A stretch of 64,000 nucleotides of DNA from Pseudonocardia endophytica (GTDB lineage Bacteria > Actinomycetota > Actinomycetes > Mycobacteriales > Pseudonocardiaceae): the NCBI RefSeq assembly GCF_004339565.1, contig NZ_SMFZ01000002.1:744001-808000 (forward strand), given 5' to 3'. The notes under the pieces were generated by a model, which saw only the letters and a program-made list of their open reading frames with translations, did no database searches and was not told the origin of the DNA. The translations under genes and the position numbers were made by a program. Below are positions 54,495-63,698 of the stretch, piece after piece. Position 1 is the stretch's first letter; each line of letters starts with the position of its first letter.

Positions 54495-55736
54495 CTACCG
54501 CACGAACGCGCTGTGCCCGGTGACGGCCTTGCCGACGATCAGCGTGTTCATCTCGCGGGTGCCCTCGAACGAGAACAGCGCCTCGGCGTCGGCGAAGTAG
54601 CGAGCGATCCCGTTGGACAGCACGATCCCGTTGCCACCGACGAGCTGGCGGGACAACGACACGGTCTCGCGCATCCGGCTCGCGCAGAACTCCTTGGCCA
54701 GGGCCGAGTGGGCGTCCGACCCGTGGCCGTCGTCGATCAGCTGGGCGCAGCGCACCGCCATGCCGAGCGAGGCGGTCACGTTGCCCAGCATCGTCACGAG
54801 CAGGTCCTGCATCATCTGGAACCCGGCGATCGGGCGTCCGAACTGCTCGCGCTGCGTCGCGTAGGACAGCGCCAGCTCGTAAGCCGCCATCTGGGTGCCG
54901 ACCGCGCCCCAGCACGCGTTGGCCCGGGTGCGCTGAAGCACCGCGCCCGCGTCGGCGAACGTGCCGCGCCCGCCGGACAGGCGGTGCGACTCCGGCACCC
55001 TGACCTGGTCGAGCACGATGTCGGCGTTCTGCACGATCCGCAGCGCCTGCTTGCCCTCGATCTTCTCGACGGTCATGCCGGGGGTACCGCCTGGCACGAC
55101 GAACCCGCGCACGGCGCCGTCGGCGTCCGGGTCGGTGTCCTTCGCCCAGATCACGACCAGGTCGGCGAACGTGGCGTTGCCGATCCAGCGCTTCTCGCCG
55201 TCGAGGATCCACTCGTCCCCGTTCGCCCGAGATGTCACACGCTGTGCCGTCGTCTCCATCCCGCCCGCGACGTCGGACCCGCCGTGCGGCTCGGTCAGGC
55301 CGAACGCGCCGATCTGCTCCATCCGCGCCATCGCCGGCAGCCAGCGCTCCCGCTGCTCCGGCGTGCCGCACGCGTGGATCGAGCCCATCGCCAGCCCGGT
55401 GTGCACGCCGTAGAAGCTGTTCACCGACGGGTCGATGCGGGCGATCTCGGCGTGCAGGAAGCCGAGGAACACCCTGCTCGCGGGCGGGTCGGTGTAGGCG
55501 GCCCCGGCCAGGTCCAGGCCCGCGAAGCCCTTGACCAGCTGCATCGGGAACTCGGCGGCGTCCCACGCCTGCTCCACGACCGGGGCGACCTCGGTCGCCA
55601 GGAACGCCCGCAGGCGGCGCAGGGCCGCGCTCTCGTCGTCGGAGAGCAGGTCGCCGTAGCGGTAGAAGTCCGCGACGTGCGGGGCGTCCGGATCCAGGTC
55701 GAGCGTCGGGACGGGCAGCGTGGAGCGAAGCGGCAT
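54495..55736 (-). CDS. acyl-CoA dehydrogenase (glutaryl-CoA dehydrogenase-like)
   Basis: 413 residues of the flavin acyl-CoA dehydrogenase family. IGAFGLTEPHGGSDVAGGME is the first signature, GEKRWIGNATFADLVVIWA follows, and ATQREQFGRPIAGFQMMQDL plus FSFEGTREMNTLIVGKAVTG close the C-terminal domain. The residue before GTREMN that would be the catalytic base reads E (FEGT), as in glutaryl/isobutyryl types. It overlaps the upstream LLM oxidoreductase stop (ATGA), so they are cotranslated. Confidence 0.9.
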   Translation of the reverse strand: MPLRSTLPVPTLDLDPDAPHVADFYRYGDLLSDDESAALRRLRAFLATEVAPVVEQAWDAAEFPMQLVKGFAGLDLAGAAYTDPPASRVFLGFLHAEIARIDPSVNSFYGVHTGLAMGSIHACGTPEQRERWLPAMARMEQIGAFGLTEPHGGSDVAGGMETTAQRVTSRANGDEWILDGEKRWIGNATFADLVVIWAKDTDPDADGAVRGFVVPGGTPGMTVEKIEGKQALRIVQNADIVLDQVRVPESHRLSGGRGTFADAGAVLQRTRANACWGAVGTQMAAYELALSYATQREQFGRPIAGFQMMQDLLVTMLGNVTASLGMAVRCAQLIDDGHGSDAHSALAKEFCASRMRETVSLSRQLVGGNGIVLSNGIARYFADAEALFSFEGTREMNTLIVGKAVTGHSAFVR

Positions 55737-56596
55737 CACTCCACTGTCGTCCCGCGCGTCGCGGCCCGCACGCCGGGCAGGGCCGGTGCCAGTCTCCGCG
55801 CCGCCGCCACGCCGCCGGTCGGACCGAGCGTTCCGACCGACACGTGGTCCGCGCCCGCCGCCCGGTGCGCGGCGACCCGTGCCGCGACGTCGTCCGGTCC
55901 ACCGTGCACGACGACGGCGTCCACCAGGCGGTCGCTGATCGTCGCGACGTCGTCGTCGGTGAACCCCATGCGCAGGACGTTGTCCCGGTAGCCGCGCACG
56001 CCGAGCAGGAACCCGAGCGTCGGGCGGGCGGTCTCCCTGGCCCGCACCGGGTCGTCGTCGAGCACGGTGAACTGCTGCACCGCCAGTACGCGGTCCGGTC
56101 CCAGGATCCCGCGCGCGCCCGCCGTGTACTCCGGGGTGACCATCAGCGGCAGTGCCCCGGCGGCGCGGTCCCTGGCCAGCGCCAGCTTGCGCGGACCGAT
56201 CGCGGCGAGCATCCGCCGCCCGGCGGGGACCCGGGTCCCCACGGAGTCCAGACGGTCCAGATAGGCCCCGAACGCGGCCATCGCCCTCGGCTGCTGGGGA
56301 GCGCCGAGCCCGGCCACGAGCCGTCCGGGATGCTCGGCCTCCAGCTCCCGGTACAGCGCGGCGACCTCGTCGGCGGGGTACCGGCCGGTCGGGATGATGG
56401 AGGGGACCACCGGGATCCGCCGCGTCGCGCGGACCACCTCTGCGAGCCGGTCAAGGGCGTCGATCTGTCCACCGGCGATCCACAGTGCTCCGTAGCCGAG
56501 CTCCTCCAGCTCGGCGGCGTGGTCGAGGTGGCTGCCGTCGTCGCGGACCGTCAGGTCGGTCCCGACGGGCCCGAGGTCCGGAAGCGTGTCGTCCAT
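55736..56596 (-). CDS. LLM-class F420-dependent oxidoreductase
   Basis: 286 residues of the luciferase-like monooxygenase fold: HAAELEELGYGALWIAGGQ, RIPVVPSIIPTGRYPADEVA, RLVAGLGAPQQPRAMAAFGA, then ARETARPTLGFLLGVRGYRD. These actinobacterial enzymes usually use coenzyme F420. The substrate is unknown. It is the first gene of a two-gene operon with the acyl-CoA dehydrogenase. Confidence 0.82.
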   Translation of the reverse strand: MDDTLPDLGPVGTDLTVRDDGSHLDHAAELEELGYGALWIAGGQIDALDRLAEVVRATRRIPVVPSIIPTGRYPADEVAALYRELEAEHPGRLVAGLGAPQQPRAMAAFGAYLDRLDSVGTRVPAGRRMLAAIGPRKLALARDRAAGALPLMVTPEYTAGARGILGPDRVLAVQQFTVLDDDPVRARETARPTLGFLLGVRGYRDNVLRMGFTDDDVATISDRLVDAVVVHGGPDDVAARVAAHRAAGADHVSVGTLGPTGGVAAARRLAPALPGVRAATRGTTVE

Positions 56597-56669
56597 GGGG
56601 ACGACGCTAGGAGCTGAAGCCGACTCGAGGTCAACCGCCGCGGCACCGATCCGGGGTTAGGCTCGGCGG

Positions 56670-57482
56670 ATGAACACCGTCGGCGCCGTGGCCGAGCTCT
56701 TCCGTTACCCGGTCAAGTCCATGCTCGGTGAGGCCTGCGAACAGGTGGAGATCGACGGTCTCGGAGTGATCGGAGACCGCGCGCAGGCGCTCGTCGACGT
56801 CGAGACCGGCAAGATCGCGACGGCGAAGCAGCCACGGTGGTGGCGCGAGCTGCTGCACTGCCGGGCGGCGACGGTCTCCGGCGAGATCCGCGTGACTCTG
56901 CCGGACGGGCGCGAGCTCGGGTCGCTCGACGTCGACGACCCGCTGTCGGAGATCCTCGGCCGTCCGGTCCGGATGTCCGAGCAGCGTGCCGACGGCGCCG
57001 AGATCGAGCGCCCGGAGCCGGAGGAGGTGCTCGCGCACGGGCTCGACGCCGACCTCGACGCGCCGGTGCTGGAGATCGCGATGGGCACGCCGGGCGGTCG
57101 GTTCGTCGACTACGCGCCGGTGCACCTGATCACCACGGCCACGCTGGACGAGGTCGGCGTGGAGACGTTGCGCTACCGGCCGAACATCGTGGTCCGCACG
57201 CCGGAGGGCACGCCGCCGTTCATCGAGAACGAGTGGCTCGGACGCCGGCTGCGGATCGGCGGCGTCGAGATGGAGGGGACCCTGCCGACACCGCGCTGCT
57301 CGGTCCCGACGCTGGAGCACGGCGACCTCGGGCGTTCCAGGGAGGCCCTGCGCACGCCCGCTCAGCTGAACACGGTGTGGGTCAGCCTGCTGGAGGCGAA
57401 CCTCCCGTGCGTCGGGATGTACACGCAGGTGGTCGCACCCGGCGTCGTGCGCACCGGCGACGCCCTGGAACTGCTCGACTGA
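56670..57482 (+). CDS. MOSC domain-containing protein
   Basis: 270 residues. The MOSC N-terminal beta-barrel begins AELFRYPVKSMLGEACEQVE; the C-terminal MOSC domain contains LRYRPNIVVRTPEGTPPF and PTPRCSVPTLEHG, where the conserved cysteine of RCSVPT would carry sulfur or contact the molybdenum cofactor. Such proteins act in reduction of N-hydroxylated compounds or in cofactor sulfuration. TAGGCT at 56658-56663 is 6 nt before the ATG, so the mRNA is probably leaderless. Confidence 0.87.
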   Translation: MNTVGAVAELFRYPVKSMLGEACEQVEIDGLGVIGDRAQALVDVETGKIATAKQPRWWRELLHCRAATVSGEIRVTLPDGRELGSLDVDDPLSEILGRPVRMSEQRADGAEIERPEPEEVLAHGLDADLDAPVLEIAMGTPGGRFVDYAPVHLITTATLDEVGVETLRYRPNIVVRTPEGTPPFIENEWLGRRLRIGGVEMEGTLPTPRCSVPTLEHGDLGRSREALRTPAQLNTVWVSLLEANLPCVGMYTQVVAPGVVRTGDALELLD

Positions 57483-57550
57483 GCTGCCCCACCGCGTCCC
57501 GCCCCTCCGCGTCCAGCCCCCGCCCGCCGTGGTCCGCCACGACCCCTTTC

Positions 57551-57603
57551 CGAACGAACGGCACCTTCGAGCAATGGCATTGCTCGAACGGCCCGTTCGT
57601 TCG
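57551..57603. repeat. 53-nt palindromic repeat family, copy 3
   Basis: It has the same layout as copies 1 and 2, with arms 57551-57575 and 57579-57603 around loop GGC. The inner 8 bp (CGAGCAAT/ATTGCTCG) and outer 11 bp are paired; a few internal bases have diverged. It lies between convergent MOSC and SDR genes. Confidence 0.85.
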
Positions 57604-57614
57604 GGGTGGCGGAG

Positions 57615-58538
57615 TCAGCGGTAGCCCGTCGTGTCCGCGGGGAGCCCTGCGTCCTGCACCTCCGCGATGTAGCGCCACGCGTCCGGTCGGGAACCGTCCA
57701 CATCGGTCCGTCCGTAGACGCGGCCCAGCTCGCCGGACGACGTGGACGTGGCGTTCCACCGCCGCCGGTCCGGGTCGGCGGCCAGTGCCGCGATCCCGCG
57801 GCCGACGAACCGCGGCGTCTCGGAGATCGCGAAGTGCGGCTCGTTCGCCAGCGCGTCGCGCCATGTCGGCTCCGTGACCCCGAACATCTCCAGCATGATC
57901 TCCGAACGCAGCCAGCCCGGCGTCACGGCGACGGCGGTGCCGTCGTAGCGCTCCAGCTCGTGTGCCCAGCTCCGGGCGAGCCGGATCGGGGCGACCTTGG
58001 CGACGTCGTAGTAGACGTTGAGGCGGTAGTTCGACGCGTTGTAGTCGGCAGTGCCGTCGGTGATCTCGACGACGAGCCCGCCCGGATTCCGCGTCATCAG
58101 CCGCAGGGCGTGGTGGGCGGTGACCAGATGGGTGTCGATCGCCAGCCGGAGCGTGCGCAGGCCGTTCTCCAGCGAGTGCTCCCACACCGGGGTCTCCCAC
58201 TCGACCATCAGCTCGCCGCCCCAGATGTCGTTGACCAGCACGTCGAGGCGTCCGTGCTCGTCGTCGACGCGCTGGACCAGCGCCCGCACGGCGGCGGGGT
58301 CCAGGTGGTCGCACGGCACGGCGACACCGGTCCCGCCGGCGGCCGTGACCAGCTCGGCCGTCTCCTCGATCGTCTCCGGCCTGCCGTACTCCGACGGCTG
58401 CTCGCGTGTCGTGCGACCGGTGCAGTACACGGTCGCACCGGCGGCACCGAGCTCGACGGCGATGCCCCGGCCCGCGCCGCGCGTCGCCCCGGCCACGAGT
58501 GCGACGGTGCCGGTGAGGTCAACGGGGTGGTCGTCCAT
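57615..58538 (-). CDS. short-chain dehydrogenase/reductase
   Basis: 307 residues. VALVAGATRGAGRGIAVELG is the NAD(P)-binding TGxxxGxG region (as AGATRGAGRG), TGRTT supports NADP preference, LVNDIWGGELMVEW replaces the usual NNAG, and YYDVAKVAPIRLARSWAHEL carries the catalytic YxxxK. It is the longer SDR type seen beside hydrolases. I use ATG 58538; ATG 58559 is also in frame. Confidence 0.87.
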   Translation of the reverse strand: MDDHPVDLTGTVALVAGATRGAGRGIAVELGAAGATVYCTGRTTREQPSEYGRPETIEETAELVTAAGGTGVAVPCDHLDPAAVRALVQRVDDEHGRLDVLVNDIWGGELMVEWETPVWEHSLENGLRTLRLAIDTHLVTAHHALRLMTRNPGGLVVEITDGTADYNASNYRLNVYYDVAKVAPIRLARSWAHELERYDGTAVAVTPGWLRSEIMLEMFGVTEPTWRDALANEPHFAISETPRFVGRGIAALAADPDRRRWNATSTSSGELGRVYGRTDVDGSRPDAWRYIAEVQDAGLPADTTGYR

Positions 58539-58662
58539 GCGCGACAGCATTCCGCCCATCCCGGACAGAACCGGTCAGGAATCGATCACCGGCCATCCCG
58601 AACGAAGGGGGCGGGACCGGTTGCCGAACGGGTCCGTGGCGCGTGGCGCAGCGCCAGGTAGG

Positions 58663-60015
58663 TCAGAACAGTCTGGACTGGACGTCGGTGACCAGCAGCA
58701 CCAGGAACAGCACCGACGAGAGCCCCAGGATCCCGTTGGACAACCACCGCGACCGGCCCTCCGGAGCGACCAGCTTCGTGTTCAGCAGCAGCATCAGCGT
58801 GATCGCCAGGAACGGCATGAAGAACGACCCGAGCACGCCGTAGACCAGCGTCAACGCGAACGGCTTGTCGAACAGCAGGAGCAGCATCGGCGGGAACGTG
58901 AGCCACAGCAGGTAGCCGCGGAACGGTCGTGAGCGCTCCGCAACGGCCGCCTCGTACGCACCCGCCCGGCCGGCGCCGTCCGGAGCGCGCTCGCCGGGGA
59001 CGACGGCGTTCGCCGCGTCGGCCTGCACCCCGATGTCGGCCCGCCTGCCGTGCGGCAGCCGGATCGTCCGGGTCCAGTCCGTGAACAGCAGCGACACGCC
59101 GTTCCACACGCCGAGCAGCGACGTCGACGTGACGGCGAGGAAGCCGATCAGGAAGATCAGCCGGGCCGCCCCGCCGTACAGCTCGCCGAGCTTGTCGGCG
59201 AGCACGAGCAGGCCGGAGTCCGACTCGGTCAGGTCCATCCCGAGCAGGATCGTGGAGCCGACGATCAGCATGGAGACCACGAAGATGCCGGTCATGACGT
59301 ACCCGACGGCGTTGTCCAGCCGCATCATCGACAGCCAGCGAGGCCCTTTCCACCCCTTCGCGAACAGCCAGTAGCCGTAGGACGCCATGGTGATCGTGCC
59401 GCCGACGCCGCCGATCAGGCCGAGCACGTACACCGTCGACCCGGACGGCAGCCGCGGCACCAGCCCGGACGCGAGCGCACCCAGGTCCGGTCCGACCAGG
59501 AACGCGATCGACACGACCGACAGGAACTTGATCAGCACCAGGACGGTCATGAACTTCTCGAAGACCTCGTAGCGCTGCAGCCAGACCAGGATCAGGCCGA
59601 GCACGCCGGCGATCATGCCCCAGTAGCGGACGGACAGGCCCCCGAACAGCGCGTTCAGCGGCAGCCCGACGGCCGACATCGCCGTCGCCCCGTAGACGAA
59701 GCCCCAGATCACGATGTAGACGCCGAAGAAGACGGTCGCCCAGTAGCCCAGGCGGCGCCAGCCGTCGAGCATCGTGGCACCGGACGCGAGGTGCCAGCGG
59801 CCGACGCCCTCGCCGAGCGCGAGCTTCACCGCCGTGCCGACGACGGCCGCCCACAGCAGCACCGTCCCGAAGCTCGCGCCGGCCACCATGGTGGCGACGA
59901 GGTCGCCGGCCCCGACGCCGGTGGCCGCGGCCAGCAGCCCCGGCCCGATCGCGCGGATCTTCTCCCCGCCGCGGGGCGGCTCCACCCCGTCGAGCTGCGG
60001 ACCGGGTGAGGTCAT
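58663..60015 (-). CDS. atypical Nramp-family divalent metal transporter
   Basis: 450 residues with about 11 membrane segments. TM1 reads AIGPGLLAAATGVGAGDLVA: the canonical Nramp metal-binding DPGN is replaced by GAGD (35-38). TM6 reads GVGGTITMASYGYWLFAKG in place of the usual A-x-x-MPH. This is a distinct branch of the Nramp fold, so the metal and ion coupling cannot be assumed. ATG at 60015 has AGGAG 7 nt upstream. The upstream spacer holds an inverted repeat. Confidence 0.82.
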   Translation of the reverse strand: MTSPGPQLDGVEPPRGGEKIRAIGPGLLAAATGVGAGDLVATMVAGASFGTVLLWAAVVGTAVKLALGEGVGRWHLASGATMLDGWRRLGYWATVFFGVYIVIWGFVYGATAMSAVGLPLNALFGGLSVRYWGMIAGVLGLILVWLQRYEVFEKFMTVLVLIKFLSVVSIAFLVGPDLGALASGLVPRLPSGSTVYVLGLIGGVGGTITMASYGYWLFAKGWKGPRWLSMMRLDNAVGYVMTGIFVVSMLIVGSTILLGMDLTESDSGLLVLADKLGELYGGAARLIFLIGFLAVTSTSLLGVWNGVSLLFTDWTRTIRLPHGRRADIGVQADAANAVVPGERAPDGAGRAGAYEAAVAERSRPFRGYLLWLTFPPMLLLLFDKPFALTLVYGVLGSFFMPFLAITLMLLLNTKLVAPEGRSRWLSNGILGLSSVLFLVLLVTDVQSRLF

Positions 60016-60081
60016 CGTCACACTCCTGGCGCAGGGGAACGGTCGCCCGGTCACCGTATGCGGGGCGAACGGCGCATTCCA

Positions 60082-60108
60082 GAACGAACGGGTCACGACC
60101 GTCCGTTC
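60082..60108. promoter_or_regulatory. inverted repeat upstream of Nramp gene
   Basis: GAACGAACGG (60082-60091) and CCGTCCGTTC (60099-60108) form a 9/10 inverted repeat with a 7-nt centre, about 65 bp upstream of the Nramp start and 140 bp before the helical-protein gene. A possible operator; the regulator is unknown. Confidence 0.45.
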
Positions 60109-60245
60109 ACGGCACCTGTGATCACGTTCGGCGAGGGTTTGCGCGGGTCGACGGCCCGCCTCACCATGGACGCGACGGCAGCGCCGTAGGTTGCGCGTGG
60201 CGACCGGATGGCCGCCGGGTCGCACGTACTCCGACGGAGGGCCGC

Positions 60246-60506
60246 ATGGCGAACATCGACGAGATCCGCGCCGGGATCGCCCGGGCCAACCAGCAGGCCA
60301 CCGAGAGCCTCGGCGCGCTCCGCCACGCCCGTCAGGCCATCGAGGAGGCCGCGGCGAACTTCGCCCAGAACATCTACGGCACCGCCCAGAACGACGCCGA
60401 CGACGCCCGCTCCCGGTTCGCCGCCGCCGCCGAGAAGGTCGACGAGGTCGAGCAGGCTCTCCACGTCGCGATGCAGTCCGCCGACGACGTCGCCGGGCGT
60501 CTGTAG
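60246..60506 (+). CDS. small helical protein, WXG100-sized
   Basis: 86 residues, MANIDEIRAGIARANQQATE onward, predicted almost fully alpha-helical with two amphipathic helices separated near QNIYGTAQND. No signal peptide and no WxG motif, so it is not a classical ESX substrate, but size and helical-hairpin character are similar. ATG with GGAGGG about 7 nt upstream. Only 28 nt separate it from the FtsK-like ATPase gene, so the two are probably one operon and may encode partner proteins. Function not known. Confidence 0.7.
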   Translation: MANIDEIRAGIARANQQATESLGALRHARQAIEEAAANFAQNIYGTAQNDADDARSRFAAAAEKVDEVEQALHVAMQSADDVAGRL

Positions 60507-60534
60507 ACGTGCCCGTCGTGACGACGACCGTGTG

Positions 60535-63321
60535 ATGGGCCGACGCAGCGAACGGATCCGCGCCGCGTTCAACCATTTCCACGCCGTCGCGTCGTCCGCG
60601 CTCGGCTCCGCCGAGGTACGTCGCGACCGGGCGGCGGACCGGCACGCCGAGGTTCTGGTCGAGATGTGGCTGCGGGAGACCGGACACGATGCGGCGCAGC
60701 GCGACCCGGGACTGCGCCGGATACTGGGGAATCCCCGCTTCGCCGGTGTCGTGGCCCGGGTCGCCGACGACCGGGCACACGCGTTCGACCGGTGGCAGGG
60801 CGACTCGCCGAGCGAGCTGAGCGACATCGTCTCCGGCGCCGCGCCGGGGGCAGCGGGTGACGATCCGCGTGAGTGGACGTCCGACGCGGGCGACACCGAG
60901 GCGATCGGCCCCGTCCCCGAGATGTGGGTGCTGGGCACCGGGTCCGTCGAGGGCGGGTCGCCGTTCCGGGTCGCCGTCCCGTTGCTGGACCACGCGCACC
61001 TGCAGGTCGTCTCGACACCACGCACCCGGGAGCGGGCCGAGGCGATGGTCGAGCAGCTCGTGCTGCGGATGCTGCGGCACTTCCGGCCCGGCGTGGTGGG
61101 CGTGCACGTCTGGGACGTCGGGCAGCTGGCCGGTGCGCTGCCGGGGCTCTACCCGCTGACCCGCACGGGGCTGCTGACCGTGCACGACCCGACGCGGCTC
61201 GAGGCACTGCTCGGACAGCTCGCCGAGCGGATCCGCCGGGTCCAGACGAGGGTGCTGGCCGAGGGCAGCTCGTCGTTGCGCGAGCTCGCCGAACGGACCG
61301 GGCGGCGACCCGAGCCGTGGATGGTCGCGGTGCTGGTCGGCAACGGGCGGGAGCTGCCCGAGGCCGAGCTGCGCCAGTTGCAGCGCGTCGCGCGCGGCGG
61401 GATCGCGGCCGGGGTGGTGCTGGTCCTGCTGGACGTGCCCGCGGCGCTGCGACGTCCGGTGGAGAGCGTGACGTTCGGCGACCCGCCGGGGGTGGACCCG
61501 CAGGACGAGTCCGCGCCGGTGCCGGTCCGGACGTCGCTGACCGGGCCGCACGTGCTCGTCGAACCGGATCCGCCGGTGCGCCCGGACGACGTCACGGCGG
61601 TCTGCGACGGGATCGTGCGGGCCCACGAGGAGTGGCGCGGCCGCCTCGGCGCGTACAAGGACCTCCTTCCCTCCGGGAAGGAACGGTGGGGGGAGAGCTC
61701 GGAGAACGGCCTGGTCACCGAGATCGGGTTCGCGGACGGCATCCCGGCCGAGCTGCGCCTCGACGACCACTCCCCGCACGCGCTCGTCGGCGGGCCCAGC
61801 GGATCCGGCAAGACGAACCTGCTGCTGGGCTGGATCACGGGCCTGGCCGCGCGCTACGGACCCCGTGAGGTCGAGATGTACCTGCTCGACTTCAAGGAGG
61901 GCGTCTCGTTCGCCCAGTTCGCGCCGGACCCGGACGGTCGCCGCACCGACCGGTTGCCGCAGGCGCGCCTGATCGGCGTCAACATCAACACCGACCGGGA
62001 GTTCGGGCTGGCGCTGCTGCGCCACCTCTCCGAGGTCATGCGCTCGCGTGCGGAGGCGGCGCGGCGCAACGGTGCCACGAAGCTCGCCGAGCTGCGCCAG
62101 GCGCTCGCCGACGACGGCATCCAGGACGAGCGCGCCCGGCTTCCGCGGATCGTCGCCGTCATCGACGAGTTCCAGTTCCTGTTCAGCGGGCGGGACGCGG
62201 TCACGGCCGAGGCGACCCGGCTGCTGGAGGACGTCGCCCGGCGCGGCCGCTCGCAGGGCGTGCACCTCGTGCTGGCCAGCCAGGACGTCTCCGGCATCGA
62301 CGCGCTGTGGGGTCGTTCGGCGATCCTCGAGCAGTTCGTGCTGCGGATCGCGCTGCCCCGCGCGCGCCGGATCCTCGCGCTGGAGAACGAGGCGGCACTG
62401 TCCTTGCCGCGGTGGCACGCGATCGTCAACCACGAGTCGGGCGTGGAGCACGGCAACCAGGTCGTGAGCCTGCCCGAGGTCGGCGGTCCCCAGGTCCGCG
62501 AGGTGCAGCCGGACGCGTTCACCAGGTTCGGCGACGAGCCGGACCCGGTCGTGTTCGACGGGGCACGTGCCCCGGACCACGACGCGCTCGCCGCCCGGCT
62601 ACCTGCCGACGGCGTGCCCCGTTCGCTGCTCGGACAGTTCGTCGACGTCGAGGGCAGCCCGGCCGCGGCCGAGCTGCGGGACGTGCCGGGGCGCAACCTC
62701 GGCGTGATCGGGCCGGACGCGCGGGTCGCCGTACCGCTGCTGTGCGCCGCGGTCGCGTCCTACACCGCCACCCTCGCCGACGAGGGCACCCGCGTGGTCC
62801 TGGTGCCGCTGGCCGCGGAGGCCGTCGAGGCGGCCGAGGACCTCGCCTGCCGCCTGCACCTCGCCGTCGACAAGGTGTTCGCCGACGGGTTCGTCGCCCG
62901 CGTCACCGAGCTGGCCGCGGTCGTGCGGGAGCGGGCGGCGTCCGGGAGCAGCGGCGGCGCGCACCCGACGGTCGCGGTCGTGCTGTTCGGTGCCGACGTC
63001 GCCGAGACGATGCTCGACCGCACCGGGATGGAGGACCTGCGCGCCGTCCTGCGGCACGGCCCCGGCGTCGGCGTGCACGTGCTCGGCTGGTGGCAGGGCG
63101 CGCAACGGCTCAAGACGCTGCTGGCCCCGCCCGGCGCGGCCGTCGACGATCTCGGGGTCTGGGTGGCCATCGGTGTGCAGGGCGCGGACCTCGCCCACCT
63201 GGTCGGCGGTGATCCCGTCGACTGGTCGCCCACCCCCGGCCGTGGCCTGATGCTCGACCGCGCCCGGCACGGGAGCCCGCAGCTGGTGATCCTGACCGAC
63301 CAGGGGGGTGGATCCCGGTGA
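60535..63321 (+). CDS. FtsK/SpoIIIE-type multi-domain ATPase
   Basis: 928 residues, no membrane segment. A helical N-terminus (1-100) is followed by three ATPase-like modules. Module 1 (about 125-310) has no Walker A. Module 2 (about 395-600) is intact: Walker A GGPSGSGKT (419-427), LLDFKEG, Walker B AVIDEF (541-546), and HLVLASQDVSG with the sensor glutamine. Module 3 (about 690-920) is again degenerate. This arrangement recalls EccC of type VII secretion, but without the membrane anchor. It could pump protein or DNA, or act as a scaffold. No ribosome binding site is evident; GTG 60532 is an alternative start. Confidence 0.82.
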   Translation: MGRRSERIRAAFNHFHAVASSALGSAEVRRDRAADRHAEVLVEMWLRETGHDAAQRDPGLRRILGNPRFAGVVARVADDRAHAFDRWQGDSPSELSDIVSGAAPGAAGDDPREWTSDAGDTEAIGPVPEMWVLGTGSVEGGSPFRVAVPLLDHAHLQVVSTPRTRERAEAMVEQLVLRMLRHFRPGVVGVHVWDVGQLAGALPGLYPLTRTGLLTVHDPTRLEALLGQLAERIRRVQTRVLAEGSSSLRELAERTGRRPEPWMVAVLVGNGRELPEAELRQLQRVARGGIAAGVVLVLLDVPAALRRPVESVTFGDPPGVDPQDESAPVPVRTSLTGPHVLVEPDPPVRPDDVTAVCDGIVRAHEEWRGRLGAYKDLLPSGKERWGESSENGLVTEIGFADGIPAELRLDDHSPHALVGGPSGSGKTNLLLGWITGLAARYGPREVEMYLLDFKEGVSFAQFAPDPDGRRTDRLPQARLIGVNINTDREFGLALLRHLSEVMRSRAEAARRNGATKLAELRQALADDGIQDERARLPRIVAVIDEFQFLFSGRDAVTAEATRLLEDVARRGRSQGVHLVLASQDVSGIDALWGRSAILEQFVLRIALPRARRILALENEAALSLPRWHAIVNHESGVEHGNQVVSLPEVGGPQVREVQPDAFTRFGDEPDPVVFDGARAPDHDALAARLPADGVPRSLLGQFVDVEGSPAAAELRDVPGRNLGVIGPDARVAVPLLCAAVASYTATLADEGTRVVLVPLAAEAVEAAEDLACRLHLAVDKVFADGFVARVTELAAVVRERAASGSSGGAHPTVAVVLFGADVAETMLDRTGMEDLRAVLRHGPGVGVHVLGWWQGAQRLKTLLAPPGAAVDDLGVWVAIGVQGADLAHLVGGDPVDWSPTPGRGLMLDRARHGSPQLVILTDQGGGSR

Positions 63322-63692
63322 GCTCCGACGAGAACGCCGTCGACCGCTACCGCGACGTGGTCGCGCGGCTCGCCGGTGCCGTCGTCGAGCTGCGGGAACG
63401 GGACGCCCTGCGGGTCGAGGAGCTGCGCCGCGAGCTGCGCGCGGCCGACCGTGAGCTGCACGACGCCGCGGAGGCACTCGTCGTCGCGGAGGGCATGTTC
63501 GAGCTGCGGTGGGAGTCCGCGCTGCAGATGATGTGGGCGACCAGCGAACCCGGCAAGCCGCGGCCGCGGCCCGACCACCGGGCCGACCCGGCGAGGCACG
63601 ACGCATTGGAGGTCGACGCCGACGAGGCCCTCCAAGCGCTGCGCGCGGCCGGGGACCGCCGCCTGTTCCGCCTGCGGCGCGACGACGGCTGA
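63318..63692 (+). CDS. hypothetical coiled-coil protein, FtsK-cassette gene 3
   Basis: 124 residues. A strong heptad-like coiled coil (about 10-65: RLAGAVVELRERDALRVEEL, RRELRAADRELHDAAEAL) precedes a Pro/Arg-rich linker and a short helical C-terminus. Its GTG overlaps the ATPase stop (GTGA), so it is cotranslated with it and likely a partner. I do not recognise a family. Confidence 0.68.
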   Translation: MSSDENAVDRYRDVVARLAGAVVELRERDALRVEELRRELRAADRELHDAAEALVVAEGMFELRWESALQMMWATSEPGKPRPRPDHRADPARHDALEVDADEALQALRAAGDRRLFRLRRDDG

Positions 63693-63698
63693 CCGGCC

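Noticed and set aside
60016..62580. Long minus-strand extension of the Nramp frame across the FtsK-like gene
   Set aside because: The extension is Arg/Pro/Asp-rich shadow; the Nramp start at 60015 has a good ribosome binding site.
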